From Apus apus (Eukaryota > Chordata > Aves > Apodiformes > Apodidae), in NCBI RefSeq assembly GCF_020740795.1, contig NC_067301.1, positions 868,001 to 932,000 of the forward strand: 64,000 nucleotides of DNA. Reading direction: 5' to 3'. The notes under the pieces are model-generated. The model ran no database searches, had not been told where the DNA came from, and saw nothing but the letters and a program-made list of their open reading frames with translations. This document shows positions 50,101-63,305 of the stretch, one piece after another. The position numbers were made by a program, and so were the translations under genes. Position 1 is the first letter of the stretch, and each line of letters opens with the position of its first letter.

Positions 50101-53100
50101 GGGAAAGCGTGCTGAGGCTGGGGCAGCAGCTGGGCTGGTGCCTGGGGAAGAAGCTTCCTCGCCCCTCCGGGGGGGGAAGATCCAGGTTCCAGTGTCCTCC
50201 TCCGAGGCACACACCATGTTCACCCCATTTTCCTGACCTGACCCCAGCTTGGCAAAGCGGGACTTCAACACGAGGCAGTTACTCCTTGAATAACTTCATA
50301 TGCTTTGAGTTTCTAAAGGTTAACTGGAGTCCAGCAAACAGCCTTTTGGACATATAAATGGCGTTTACACTGTCCAGCTTCACTGAGGTGTGATGAAGCA
50401 CAGGCAAAAATATTAATGACACTTTTGTTTGAAGGAACATGATAGTGGGAAATCTTTAAAGGCTTTAGTGGATTTGAAGCATGCCTTTCTTTATTCTTTT
50501 CAAGCTTTGCTTGGATTGAGCCCAAGAATGAAGGATTTCATTATCATTTCACAGAGGTGCTTATATTGGGTGACAGAAAACAAGCCCTGTAGATGGCTTG
50601 TAGCCTTCTGCTCAGGTGTTGACAAATAAATGAGAGGAATCCTATTGCTGACCCTGCACTGGTGGGAAATACTCGTAGAGATCTTTATTGGTCCTCGTGT
50701 TAAGATCTGTCAGGGGTAAGACAAGCTTGGAAGGAAACTGGTTGTGCCATCTGCAGAAGACCAGATCTGTTCTGAGGGATTTGTACCTTGGGCCAAGTCA
50801 TGTGAAGTGCTTGATTCTCTCTTCAAAGTGCTGCAGGTTTTCCCTTTAGTGAAGACTGAAACCCCTCAGCCCCCCCTCCCCGTGATCCCCTCCTTCATTA
50901 TTACAGTGCCAGCACCATGGCCAAGTGTCAGGCCCTGCTCTAATCTCCCCTCAAGGGTTCTGTGGGTGTTTGCAGCCAGCTGTGACCAATTAAGACAAAT
51001 GGTGTTGGCAAAACCTCAGCGAGTCGCGGAGCTGAGCCAGGGGGCTTCACGTTTCGGAGAGCTGTGGAGCCTGCCCCAAGTATTTTCTTCTCATAAACCA
51101 TCTGTTGAAAGTCAGGCTGCAGGCACTGAGGTGAGTCAGGGGATATTTATATAGGAGAAGAGTTTATTTTCCAAGCAATGGAAAACAGTCCAGTCTGAAA
51201 AAGGGCCACTGGGATCCCATCGGGTAATTGGGAGTGAGAAGAATTCGATCCGCCAGCGCCAAGTGCATGGAATTAATGCGGAGTCCTTGGAGTGTTGCTG
51301 GAGAGGATGAGACCATCCCCCAGGTCTAGGCAGCCAAGGGCCATCCCAGCCTGGCCAGCACTCGCCCTCCTGGCTGGTGGCTTGAGCCCAGAGAGAACAC
51401 TAATGAACCGTAACCAGAAGAGCTGCCCCTGAGCCCTGGCTCAGCTGTGTCCCCCCAGCCTGGAGAGGTGGGTCAGGGAGGGCAGTGGGGAGGGCAGAGG
51501 GAGCAGGAAGGAGAAGGGTTGCTGCAAACCTGCCGGGAATGTTCAGAAGTAATTTCTGCTTAAATCCGTCGTGCGGTCTGTAATAAATCCTTGGCAAGTT
51601 ATGCTTTCAATTTCAGGGCTTGGAAAGGTTGGACAAAGGAATTTTTTTTTTATTCACTAGGTGCTGCCTTCTCTGAGGCATCTTTTTACAGCAGATAACA
51701 TCTTTTAACCAGCCTCTGAAACTCTTTCACTCCGGTTCAGCCACAGGTTTCCCTTTCATTGGTACTTTGTTTGTTGTGTTTGGGTGGGTTTCCTGTGGTC
51801 ACAGTGCTACAGTGTCATTTGTGCAGCCACACAAAAACAAACACACCTTGAGATTCCAGTCATTACAAATACTTTTTTCCTCAGGGAAGGTGCTCGGAGG
51901 GTTCTGGCTGCAGAGGTCTAATTAATGAGAGTTATGTGAGAAGGGGAGGACACTTTCCCCTGTATCCTTGATCCAAGTTCAAGTGCTTGTGCATTCCTGT
52001 TGTGCAATGTGGCTTTTTTGCTTGGGCTGAAGCTTGTGCAGCCCAGACCCAAGCTGAGGTGTCTGATAGTGGAGGAGGAGGAGGAAAGTCCCCCGCTGAC
52101 AACCCCCACAGGCAGACCAAGGGTGGCACCAGCCAGCACAGGAGTTCTGCAGCCACTTTTTTACTGCGAGGTATGTTATAAAATTCCAGTGAAAAATGGT
52201 ACCTCTGAAAACAGGAATGCCCCTGAGCCTGTGGCACCAGGTTCATGGAGCAAGCTCAGGAGTTTGTGCCTCTGCAGCTCTTTTCTCCTCAGGTTTCCAT
52301 GTGCTCAGCTTGAGGTCACTGATTACAGCAACCTTCTGCTTTTGAATTACTACTGTGGGCATATCTACATGTACGAACAGTGGGATATCAAAATGCATAC
52401 ATGGCTGATGGTATATTAATACCACCTTAGCTTGTATTTAAAAATATGTATTGCATTTAATGGTCCTGTCACTGGAGGTGACTCTTCACCAGACCGAGGA
52501 GCCTTTGGGCACAGCCAGTGCCCCATGCTTCCCAGGAAGCCAAGTCCTGACCTAGCTCCTCTCTGTGTTCCTGGTCCCAACCAAAAGCTGGGTCCAGGCA
52601 GCCTTTCCTATCCTGGGGTGAGATTTCCCAGTCCCAACGTGGCTGGTTTCCTCCCAGACATGTTTAATTTTATGGGACTTCAGTCAGTCGTGTCCCCCAG
52701 CCACGTGTGTAGCTCTGCAGACCTTCTTTCTTTGCATAATTCAGTGCTGTGGGGCCTCTGCAACCCCTTCACCTTCCCATTGGCTACAGGGACACCTGTT
52801 AGACCCTCAGTCTGGAGCAACCAGCCAAAAAAAAGGGGTTGTGAAGGCCAACAGGTGGTTTTAGTTTGCTGGATGTGAATGTGTATGAGCTGTCTGTCTT
52901 TCTGCCTCCCCAGGCAAATCAAACTCCAGTTGACCCTGGAAACCCTCCGTGCCCCGCAGCAGCCAGCAGCCAGCTCAGGGGTGCCTGAAGTCAGGATGTG
53001 ATGGTTTACTTTCCATTTATTCTGGAAGGTGAGCTGAAAAGCCTGGCAGGCTGCAGCCCTGAGGACACTGTCAGCACTGCTGGTGCTGTCCCTGGGCAGG

Positions 53101-53339
53101 CTGGTCCTGCTCTGGCTGTGCAGTCAGTGGCCATCAGGAGGTCTGCAGGGGGAGCAGTGTTTGATCTTTTCCACCCTGCTAAGGGCATCTGCCTTTCTTG
53201 GATGCCTTCAGTCCAGGCTTCTCACAGAGGTCTTATGAGTGGCCAAGAACTGAAATACATTTATCATTGGTTTGAGGTGGGGCTGTGGCAGCAAAGTAGA
53301 ACAGCTTGTGTCTGCAGATTCAAACAGGGATTTTTAATA

Positions 53340-53361
53340 TTTATTTATTTATTTATTTATT
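53340..53361. repeat. (TTTA)n microsatellite
   Basis: Five to six uninterrupted copies of the tetranucleotide TTTA/TATT in MEGF6 intron 4. Confidence 0.9.
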
Positions 53362-55214
53362 GAGATTTGAGTGGCTTGCTTAGGGACTGGCCAGATCATT
53401 GCCAGCAGTCCAAACCAGCTCTTGGCTCTGCTAGCCAGGAGCTGTTTTGAGTCATTGGTAATGGAAGTCAGTTATGCTGATTCATGGTCCTAATCTGGTT
53501 GTCAGACATCAAAGGGCCCAAGTCCTGCTGTCCAAGTGTTCAGCAGGATGCTGGGCTCCTTTCCCTGGCTGAGCCATGCAGTGTGCAGTGGATACAGGGG
53601 ATGGGTGTGTCTGAAGCTGTTCAAGAGAACCTGGGGGATACTGAGCCTTTCCTCAGCATCCCTGCTGCTTTGTGAGGCATCTCGGGTTGCAGGCAGCAGA
53701 TGCTGAGGTGATGGCTGCCAGATGTGTCAGTAGATGATACCTCTTCTTACCAGCTGCAAATTGTCCATCACTTCCTCTGCTGTGCATTTGCATCCTGAGA
53801 AGCTTGAATTCCCACAATTTACTGATATCTCAGATGTTGTTTGGCTTCTCTTTAACTGAGTAAGTACTGGGCTTGTGCAGCCCAAGCCAATCACGTGTGG
53901 AAAAGGCAAATAATGTATTTTGATTTCTATTTGTTCAGCAGCTCAGTTATGATTTGCCTAGATAAACTTGCATGGAAAATGATATTCTACATTTGACTTG
54001 TAAAATGAATCACTAGAAAGCTCCAAGGATTTAAGTGAAAGGATGCCAGAGATGTTTTTGTACTTATGTGAGAAGAAGACCTGGCTTTTCACTTCATGGT
54101 CTCTAGAGTAACAGGTTATGCTCTTTAAAAATGCACTTTTTTAAACTCCAGAGATGGTTAAGAAGAGAACATTGAGCCATGCAGGCAGTGTGGATGCACA
54201 ATGCACCAAAGCATGTTTCGGGATAAATTCGTTTTGAAAATATTCACCCCTTATGCAGGATTTAATCAGAAGGAATCTGAGGTTTCTGTGAGATTTCATG
54301 TGCTGCTTGATACATACTACTTATTTAGTTCTGTGAAATACTGTTTTCTGAGTCTTTTGAAGTTCATTCCTCCCTACACGTATTTCCCAGACAGAATTCT
54401 TCAGAAAATTCATTTCTTGTGATGGTTTGTAAGGTCATTTTTATTTCTATTTTTTTTTTTCAAACCTAGCAAAGAGCTTCATTGTAAGGGGAAAAAGAAA
54501 GGCACAGATTTCCCTTCCTGAGAACTTTCTGCTGCTGCTCCCACCTTCCTCTGTGCTGAGCTCCCAGCAGGGCCTTGTCTGCTCGGGCAGGGAGGTGGGA
54601 GCTGGGTGCTGTGCAGGAGGGGCAGGATGCTCAGGGTGCTCCTACTGCAGGAGATAAGGGAAAAAAGGGCCCTGCTCTCATGAAAGGGAAGTATTTGGAG
54701 AAGCTCATCCCACCATTTTCCATTCTACTGTGCTGAGATTTCCCGTAGCTGGAGCTGCAGCCCCTTGGCTTCCACCTTCTCTAATGGAACAGCAGAGAGC
54801 GGCGAAATTGGAAATGCGTAGGAGAAACAGATGTAGAAAATGTGCTGGGGGAAGCAGCAGATCAGGTAGTTTTTCTGGCTTAAAATGATTTAGGCATTAT
54901 CCCCCTCCCCTGCGGTCTGGGACGCTGCCCTGAGCTGCACAGCAGAACTTTCTCCTCGCAGATAAATACATTATTTCCGCCTTCGTTTCTCCCGGTTGCT
55001 CAGGATCTCACCTCATTAATGGTGAAGGTTTGGGAATGTCAAGTATGTGGAGTATCTGGGTATCAGAGCTGTACAATAGATCCCTGTGACAGGCACTGAG
55101 CTCCATCCTTCTGCACCGAGGTGTTGGCTCTGGCCAACAAACTGCTTTGAACTTCAACAGCTGCTGCTTCCAGAGGTGAAATTCAGGTTTAAAACATCAG
55201 ATTTACACTTTTGG

Positions 55215-55261
55215 CTTTTTTTTGGCTTCTTTTTTTTTTTTCCCTTTTTTTTTTTTTTTTT
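55215..55261. repeat. Poly(T)-rich tract
   Basis: Three T runs of 8, 12 and 19 bases, broken only by GGCTTC-like and CCC interruptions. No retroelement body is recognisable next to it, so a poly(A) tail origin on the minus strand is not supported. Confidence 0.85.
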
Positions 55262-57315
55262 CAACTAGTGAATTGAACAAGAAGCAAGTAGCAATGACCC
55301 TTTAATCAGAGACAAAAGGAAGTGTGTATAAATGTCTTTTGTGGCTTGGCAGTAAACTTGCTGAGGACAACATAAAACGTGCTCATTAAATGTTCTTTGA
55401 ACAGTATTGCTTTTTGTTTTCAGAAGCAACGTGATGCTTCATCCCACCATTAATTGCCTAATACCAATTATGGCATAAACAAGCCATTTGCTATTGTAAC
55501 TTTTTCAATTTATTTTTCAAGGTTCTTACTCTAGACACCTATTAATGCATCTGGGAGCACGAGTGGCTTTTGTGGTGAAAGATAAATACTGAGATCAGTG
55601 ATCAATAGTTTTACGCAGACCATCCTGTGCTATAAATGTTGCTGCAGCTCTTGAGAACCTCACAAAATGCCTCCCCCCTTGGCTGCTTTGTAGTATTGAA
55701 CTTAATTATACGGAGACAAAGAGACGAGGAGAATCCCTGGTTTTGGATCATTTGGGGCTAGCCCAGAAGCATCAGTTAATGGGTCAAAGAAGGGATATTC
55801 AGCAGATTTTAAGCCTTTGTTCTTAAGATATCTTTGTTACTAAGTTAAGATGTTAAGCTCTGAATGAGTATTTCTGTAGTCTGTTTATGGACTAATTTGC
55901 ATAATTTATGTTTGTGCACAATAACATGTTACAAACAGCTATCAAACACGTTTTTAGGGTAACACTATATGGGAGCTAGTGGTTCTGGTTTCTGGTTTGT
56001 TCTTTAAGCCAGAATCAAGGGGCTTGTGTTTTCTGCATTGTTAGGGACAGACAGAGATTTCTGGGTCCTGTATCAGACTGCCAGGAAAAACCCTTGGGTT
56101 GCTGCAGGCATCTGTGGGGATGCTGCTCCTCTGAATTCTCGGGGAGAGAATCCTCTGGGTTTGCAATGATGCCTGGAGCTTGGCTGCATGACAGGTGTGC
56201 CTAGTTTGTTCCCTGGAAGTGTTTTTCTAGAAATTCACTTGTTTTGCAACACTTTGGTGAGCAAAGGCAGCTGAGTGTGCTGGTATCACCAGAGGGAAAT
56301 GGAATTGTTCTTTGTGGGTGCAAAAGTAAAGATCAGGAATAATTATGTGAAAGTGAGTGCTTTGTTCTTTTTGGTTTTTTGTTTGTTTTGGTTTGGGTTT
56401 CAGGGTTTTTTGTTTGTTTTTTTCACTGAGAGGAGAAGAGAACTGTGATTTCTTTACCCTGGTTAGTCTTCTGCTTAACTGCAGGTGGGAAGGAGGAGTG
56501 TTGGTGCTGGTTTCACGTCCCAGGAGAGTGAGGTCCCCAGGTGAGCAGCACGCTGCAACATGCAGCAAAGCCACTGCCAGCCTCGGCTGCATGAGCATCC
56601 CAGCTGGAAGGGCTGGAGGGGCAGGTATGGCTTCTGATGGTTTAGCTGGATAAGTGCCTGGGCCATACAGTGGAAAAAACATCATCAAACACCAGCCGGT
56701 TTGCTGAGCTCCCGAAGGGAAGCCTTGGAAAGGCTGCCAAGGGAGCTGGATTTTTATATTGCCTCCATTATACAGTGTGTCAAAAAGGAATTCTCTCCAC
56801 TACGGAGAGGTATTTATAGCCCGTAAGGTTTTATGGCAGAGTCTGAGGTTCCTCTTGCTGAGCCTGGCCAGGCTCTGGTGGGAACAGGGCTTTAGAGCCT
56901 GAGGGAAACCTTTGGAAAGAAACTGCCTGGCTCACCACTCTGTGTCCTCAGGACCTCTGGGGAGACAAAGGCAGCTTGCCAAGGCTGGGAATGAACTGGG
57001 CATGGCAGCAGAGAGTGAGGTTTCCTCAGGGAAACCAGTGAAGGTGTCTAGGAAAGGGCAGAGGAGGAGAGCATCCCTGGGGATGGGGCTGGCAGGGGCT
57101 GGCTGGGGCTGACCAGGGGCAGGAGGCTGAGGAAATGGGGCTTCAGTGTGAATAAATGTGAGTGTTCCCAGTGGAGCTGGAATATCTGCTGGGAATCTTT
57201 CTCTCTCCCCCTGCTGGAAGGTGTATGGAAGATACCTGGCACAGCTGGTTATGGGCATGGAAGTACTTTTCAGGTCAGTGTGGTTGTTCTCTCCTGCAGA
57301 TGTTCCTTTCTCCAG

Positions 57316-57445
57316 AATAATGGAATCACAGAATGGTGTGGGCTGGGGGGACCTTAACAATCCTCTAGTGCCAACCCCGCTGCATGGGCAGGGACATCTC
57401 CCACTAGGCCAGGTTGCTCCAAGCCCCATCCAACCTGCCCTTTTG
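57316..57445 (-). mobile_element. CR1 LINE 3' fragment in MEGF6 intron 4
   Basis: AATGGAATCACAGAATGG followed by GACCTTAACAATCCTCTAGT and GGTTGCTCCAAGCCCCATCC is the reverse complement of a CR1 tail and its last 100 or so bases. The fragment is short and diverged, which suggests an old insertion. It is antisense to MEGF6. Confidence 0.88.
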
Positions 57446-60400
57446 CACAGCCCGAGGACCAACCTCATGCTGATCTGGTGGGTATTTGCTCACATTCCAG
57501 AGGGGAAGGAGTGATCCCCATGAGTCTTTCCCTTTTGCATTTCCCATTTTTCTCTGAGACAAGTAGATCTGTTCCTGACAGACACATTTCTCAGCCATGA
57601 GCTGGTGACAGGGCTGATTACCAGAGCAGAACTTTTGTTCTGCTGTTTGGTTCCTCCTTCAGGCAGATGTTCCTGGAGGTGCTGAAGGGTTTGTCCTTCT
57701 CTGAGGCACGGGCAGATGATGTCAGCCTGCTTTTAGGACTGGGGAAGATGAAGAGGTTGCAGACATTATTTTGAGTCTCCAAGAGGTCAGGGAGACTTCC
57801 TGGGAAGCCCCATGTCACAGTGTGACTGAAAAGATGGTTATCTTCCCTTGGAGGAGGCCTGGCAGCTGGGAAAGGTGATGGGCAGCAATGCAGCCCTGTG
57901 TTCACCCAGACTGAACCACTGAAATATTTGAGCTTAATTTTCTTCTTCTTTAAAAAGATTAATACCTTAAAGAGTAGCCAAAATGCTTTGCAACTTCTCA
58001 TGGCATAGCCCATCATGTCCAGGAGCTGAGTTAAAAAAAACCTGCAAAGCTTATGATCAGAGTAGGTCAATTTACTGTCTTGTGCAACTTTGAGTCCATA
58101 AAAATTTCGGGCCTCCCCTGTGCTATTGATCCAGGGTGATTTGCAACCTCACATATTTTTATTTGTGAGAAGTTCAATGGCAGCCAGAAGTGGAAATGCA
58201 ATCACTATGGAGAGGGTGGCTATTGCTGAACGGGTTTGAGATTGCACAGCCAGGGTTGGGGTGTGTGGGAAGGGTCCTGCATGATAAAATGAACCCAGGG
58301 GCTCTGCTCCACCTCTCCTGGAACCCCCCAGAGCTTGGCTCAAACCCGCCGTGCCCACATGTATGTACATACGTTTCTCTCTGTGTGTCTGTGAATCTTT
58401 ACCTGCTGTTGCATTTTGTGCATCAACGTGTCCTACCAGGCAGAAATGACTCACACGCTGCCCTTCCCACCAGAGCAGGGACAGCCTGTGCTCTGCAGAG
58501 AGTGACAAAAGGATTGTGACAAGGAAGAAAACAAAAAAGACCTCGAAAGAGTTGGAGAAATGAGGTGTGAGTCACAGGCAAAGCTGAGATGATGTCAGTT
58601 TGGGCAGAAAATTAGGGAAGAAATTATGGATGAAGACAAAAGCCCGTGCAAAGCAAGGAACGCTGCTCTGAGTGAGTTTTATCTGGGCCCTGCAGGAAGC
58701 TGCAGAGCTGTGAAAGACAATCTGCTGCCTGCAGACCAGGGCAGAGCACGTCAGGAGGGGTCTCTTGGAAGGCTGGGCTTTGTTTTTTTCCAAACAAACA
58801 CCTTTTTCCAAACAGCACCTGGAGGTGCTGCCTGTCGTGGCTCTTCTGCTGTGGCTCTGGTGTTTGCAGAGCAGGAGGAGCTGAGGTTGTGTGAGCATTT
58901 GGTGCAGCCCATGGACAGACACTGAGATTATGGATGGTCAGGTGGGCAGGGGTGAGAAGCAGGTTAGGAGCTCCTGAAAGATGGGAAAATATGGACTATA
59001 TCCTCACAATTTCTCTTTTTCTGCAACAGAGGAGCTCTGCCCTGCCTGAGGCAGGGGGTCTCTTGCTGGTTTTTTTTGAGGGTGATGGTAAAAGTCCAGC
59101 AGTGGGGGAAGAGCTTCATCCTTGCAGTTCCCCATCCTGGCACCAAATAACTCTCCCATCAGTCACATCCCCAGGGACTCACATTCCCCAGGTCTGTCTT
59201 TTTTCCAGGCACAGTTTGGTCCCTGCTGTTCTCCTGGATGTATCCTGGGAGAAAAGGGGGTTTTTAATGACTTGGATGCCAAGTCCCACAGCTTGCTGAG
59301 TGGTAAAGAGGGAAACAAAGCAAAAAAGGCAAAACCAGCAAAGAAAGATTGTCCTCCCTACCAAGCATGGATTTTGTCTGTGATTTCTGGTTTGCTGACA
59401 AACTTTTCAGACAGGTTTACGGGGGAAGCAGCAAAGCTGCAACACGGGTGGGATTGTGCTCAGCTGGCTCTTGGCTCTTCAGTTTGGCAGATTTTCAGAG
59501 AAACAATTGAAAATCATTTCTTTCTACCCCAGTTAAGCCAGGCAGAAGTGCCTGGAGGACCCACATTGCTCTGGGGAAGGCATGTTCTAATGCCTCTAGA
59601 TGATCAAGAGGGCTTGTGTTAGGGAACGTATTAGATAAACTTCTTTATACAGGTTGTGCTATAATGGCTGTGAAAGGGAGTAGCTCAGAGTCTCAGGACA
59701 TCACAGGTTTGGTTTTTTTCCCAATATAGCTGAAGGTTTTTAGAAAAATCTTTATTTTTAGATAGTGTCATCTTTGAAGTGACTCAATTCTGCTCGGCGC
59801 TGCCAGCAGCCCCTTCCCGACAGCTCGGAGTGTGGGGAATTTCCTTACGGCCAGAGGGAGGGGATAGAGCCTCTCTGCTCCGCCCGGGCTGGTCCTGGGA
59901 TGCTGCGGCTCCCAGGGTGCCTGCCTGCCCTGGCACTGAGCAGAGAGGTTTTCCTACTGAGGAGCTGCAGGGCTATCCCTTTGGAATTAGATAAAAATCA
60001 TTTTATAGCATAGTTTATCACTTTTAATCTATATAAACTCTAGCAGTTTTCTCTATAATATTTTTAATGAAAAGAAATGCACCAAATCTTATTTTTCTGT
60101 TGTATTAAAGGTCACTTCCCTGCCAAAAACAACCAACCAAAAGAGAAACAAACAAAAAAAAAAAAAAACAAAAAGAAAAGCTTTTTAAAAGCTTACAGAG
60201 TTTTTCTGGGGAAAAAACTGTAGCAGGTAGAAGTGACACATATGTGTGTATGTAAACAATACCACACACATAAACACAGATTCTCTTGGAAAAACAGACT
60301 GGCAGGTTTTGTTTGCCTTGGGAAGATCCTTTCCAAGGTGTCAGTCTGGCACTGGGCAAGGCAGCCACAAACCACCTGCAAGTTGCATGTTGTGAGCTCT

Positions 60401-63227
60401 GGGGAGCAGAACCATCCCCCTTCATGTCTTCAGGAAGCCTTAGAGGGGACCCTGCCCTACCAGCAGGTGTGACAACAAGCTTCCAGTCCTGGAAATACTA
60501 CACAGGGAGGTTCAGTCTTACACTCCTGCCATGGAGTTTCCCACAGAGTTCTCTGTGCAGCTGGCTCCTGCTTGCTTGCAATTGTTTGTGCTGAAGAGGA
60601 AAAAGGCAGGTCTCAGGGTCTGAAATGCTCAGGAAATGGAAATTCTCCCTCTGCAATAACAAATAGGGAGGTAAAGATCCTTTTATTAAAAAAGGGGAAA
60701 AGCTGATGATGGGAAAAGGCAGCAGTGCTGTTTCTCACTGGCTAGCAGTGGAGGGCAGGCTGGGACACGAGTTCTGCAGCCCAAGGGGTTCCCCACCTTC
60801 TCCCAGGTTATCATGGAGGTGTGGGGTGGGAAGATGATTCCTGACACCCAGAATCAAAGTCGTTCTTGGTGTCAAGCACCCATCCTGTCCCTGCAGCCAA
60901 GGCTGGTGCTGCATCTCTTGCAGGCAGAGAGAGGCACTGGTGTGAATTCCTGGGCAGTGAGACTGTTCTCAGGGCCCTCACGGAGCAGGAATGTCCAACA
61001 ACCCTCTACACATCCTGCCAGATGATTTTCTGTACAGGCATCAGGTCAGGATTGCTGAGAGGTATTTGGGGCTGAGCCAGCAGAGGATGTGATCTTTGCA
61101 CCTTATAGATAAGGAATCCTGTTTTCCTGGGGATGCTGGTTCACCAGCAAGGAGTGTGGAAGCTGCACGACTGTCCTGCTCGAGGTGCACAGCTGATCCC
61201 AGAAATACACTCCCCTCTGTTTATAAGAAATAATGTGTTTAAGTGGAGAGTGGGAGAAGAGAGCTGCCAGTCCTTAGCTGTGGGTGTGCCAGCAGCTGTG
61301 AGGGCACTGAGCTCCTGAGGTACCTACCAGAGACATCTTGGCTGAGCCTTGGCAGGAAAGTCACCACAGGATGTACAAAAGGAGTCCCAGCAACAAGGGG
61401 CTTTTCCCTGAATATTGGCCATGCCATGAACGGATCCCATCTGCTTGCAATAGCCAGGGTGAGGAGACAGGCTGCTGAAAGCTGAAGGAATGAGAAATGA
61501 AGCCAGCAGCACAGATTGGGCTGCTTGTACTTGAGGTTTTGCTTCTTGCTTGCTTTTTCTCGGGCGGAGCTGCAGCATCCCAGGTTTCTGCAGAGCTGCA
61601 GCAGCATCTGGGTCCCTCTCGTGGCTTGTGGAAAAAATCCTGGCAGCACCAGAGCCTTCTCGGACACTGAGATGAGGAAAGAGAAATGCAAAGGACTGGA
61701 GAGAGCAAGGAGAGTCAAAACTGCACCGTGGGAGCTTTTGGCCCCACAGAAAAGTCTGCTGGTAACTGGGGAGAATTGCTCCTTTCTCAGCCAGTGGTGC
61801 CTCCCAACCTCAGCATTCCCGGGGCTGCCGGGCTCAGCCGGGAGAGCTGGCAGGGGAAGGGAGGAAATCTCCTGCCAGCTCCTCTCACCTGCCACCCTGG
61901 GTGATTTTACTCAATTCAGGGAAAATAAGCAATGTGAAAATGTATCCTGCTGGGATGGGGAGGTGGTTGGACTTGGGCTGCGGAGTTTGGAGCCTGGTCC
62001 TGCTTCCTGGGGATCTGAGGATGTGCAAAGAGCTGAGGGGTGTGTGGCCTGGGCTGCACTTACCTCCTGTGGGGCATCAGATCCGTGTACACACACGTTC
62101 CTTCTCCTGTCCAGGGTTGTGTTCTCTGCCCTGAGCCCCCAGCACTTGGCTGATGGGTGTGCTTCTGAGCTGGGAGGTGACTGTCACTTCATGGTGTGTT
62201 TTCTGGGAATGCTGGCAAGGCACAGCCTTTGTTCCAGGGAAAGCCAGATGCTCCAAACCCGGGGCCTCTCAGCATTTCAGCTTCCTTCAGGCCTTTTTAC
62301 AAGATGTTGTAAAGTCACTTGACAATGGGCTGTGAATATTAATGGTCTCTAAGCCCAAAGGCAGATGGAAAAGTGGAGGGTTTTTGTTATCAGTTTAAGT
62401 GGATGGTTTCTTTCATGTGGGAGCGTGTAACCTCCACAAATAAAATACCAGATGTGCTTGAATTCCATTTTCCTTAGAATAACTTGGGGATTCTCATAAA
62501 GAATAGGGATACCTACTGTTACCAGTATTTTATTTCAAACCTTTTGATTATAGGACCTTGACAATTATTTTTGGCTACCTGGGGCACTGCACAGGTAGGC
62601 AGACAATTGCTAAAGATAAAGAGCATGGATATATAACCTACTGCAAGGCTTTAAAACCTGGAGTGGTCAGTGCCTAGAGGGAGCACAGAGATGGACAAGT
62701 GAGGGGGTGGCTGATTTCAGTCTGAACCGGGATGTGTTGGAGCCCTGTGCAGGTTCTGGTCAGGGCTGAGATGCTGCAGAGGAGCTGCTGGGGGCTGTGG
62801 CTGGGCTGCACAGGTCGTGCTTGTTTCTCTGTGAGTTATTTGGGAAACAAGCAGAAAATAAAAGCAGATACCAGTTTTATTGCATGGATATCTTTCCTCT
62901 AATTAGGCTCTGATTCCTGCCTACCTTTAATTCAGTGGGAATGTGAGTTACCTGGAGATAGATGTTTTCAAGTGAGCACGTGCTGTGTGTAAGCTCAGCA
63001 CAACACTCTCCTCTCTGCTCCTAACTCTTCCTTAAAAAACAAAAAGCAAACCTGTGTATATTTTACAAACAGGGATTGACTGAAACCAAGTTTGAATTGA
63101 AGTCTTGCAAGATATTTCATATTGAATTTATCTGCAGTTCCATGGCACTTCATTCAATGCACGACTGAAAGGAGGGGCAGGAAGAAGCCTTTTCTCAGGG
63201 AATATGTTCCTGGGAGCTCCTTGATGT

Positions 63228-63305
63228 GCATGACCTTGGAAATCAAGTGTAGGTGGAGCCTGTGGCTGTGATCCAGGCGACCCATACTTGGTTTCAAGGG
63301 TCTGC
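63228..63305 (+). ncRNA. MIR551: mir-551 precursor hairpin in MEGF6 intron 4
   Basis: The 3' arm at 63277-63297 begins GCGACCCATACTTGG and ends GTTTCAA, matching the miR-551-3p family including the seed CGACCCA. The 5' arm at 63239-63260 begins GAAATCAAGTG and ends GTGGAGCC. The arms pair over about 25 bases with a few G-U wobbles, and the loop is about 16 bases (63261-63276). It lies on the MEGF6 sense strand, matching human MIR551A, which also lies in a MEGF6 intron. The flanks TGACCTTGGAAATC and AAGGGTC resemble the mir-551a backbone, while the mature 3' arm is closer to miR-551b. It is likely processed from the MEGF6 pre-mRNA. Confidence 0.93.

Noticed and set aside
60179-60195. Palindrome-like AAGCTTTTTAAAAGCTT next to poly(A)/poly(T) runs
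   Set aside because: Too short, and explained by low-complexity A/T sequence; no terminator or RNA gene context.
61516-62322. 268-codon plus-strand frame in MEGF6 intron 4
   Set aside because: No EGF cysteine pattern, no signal or domain; probably chance in GC-richer intron.
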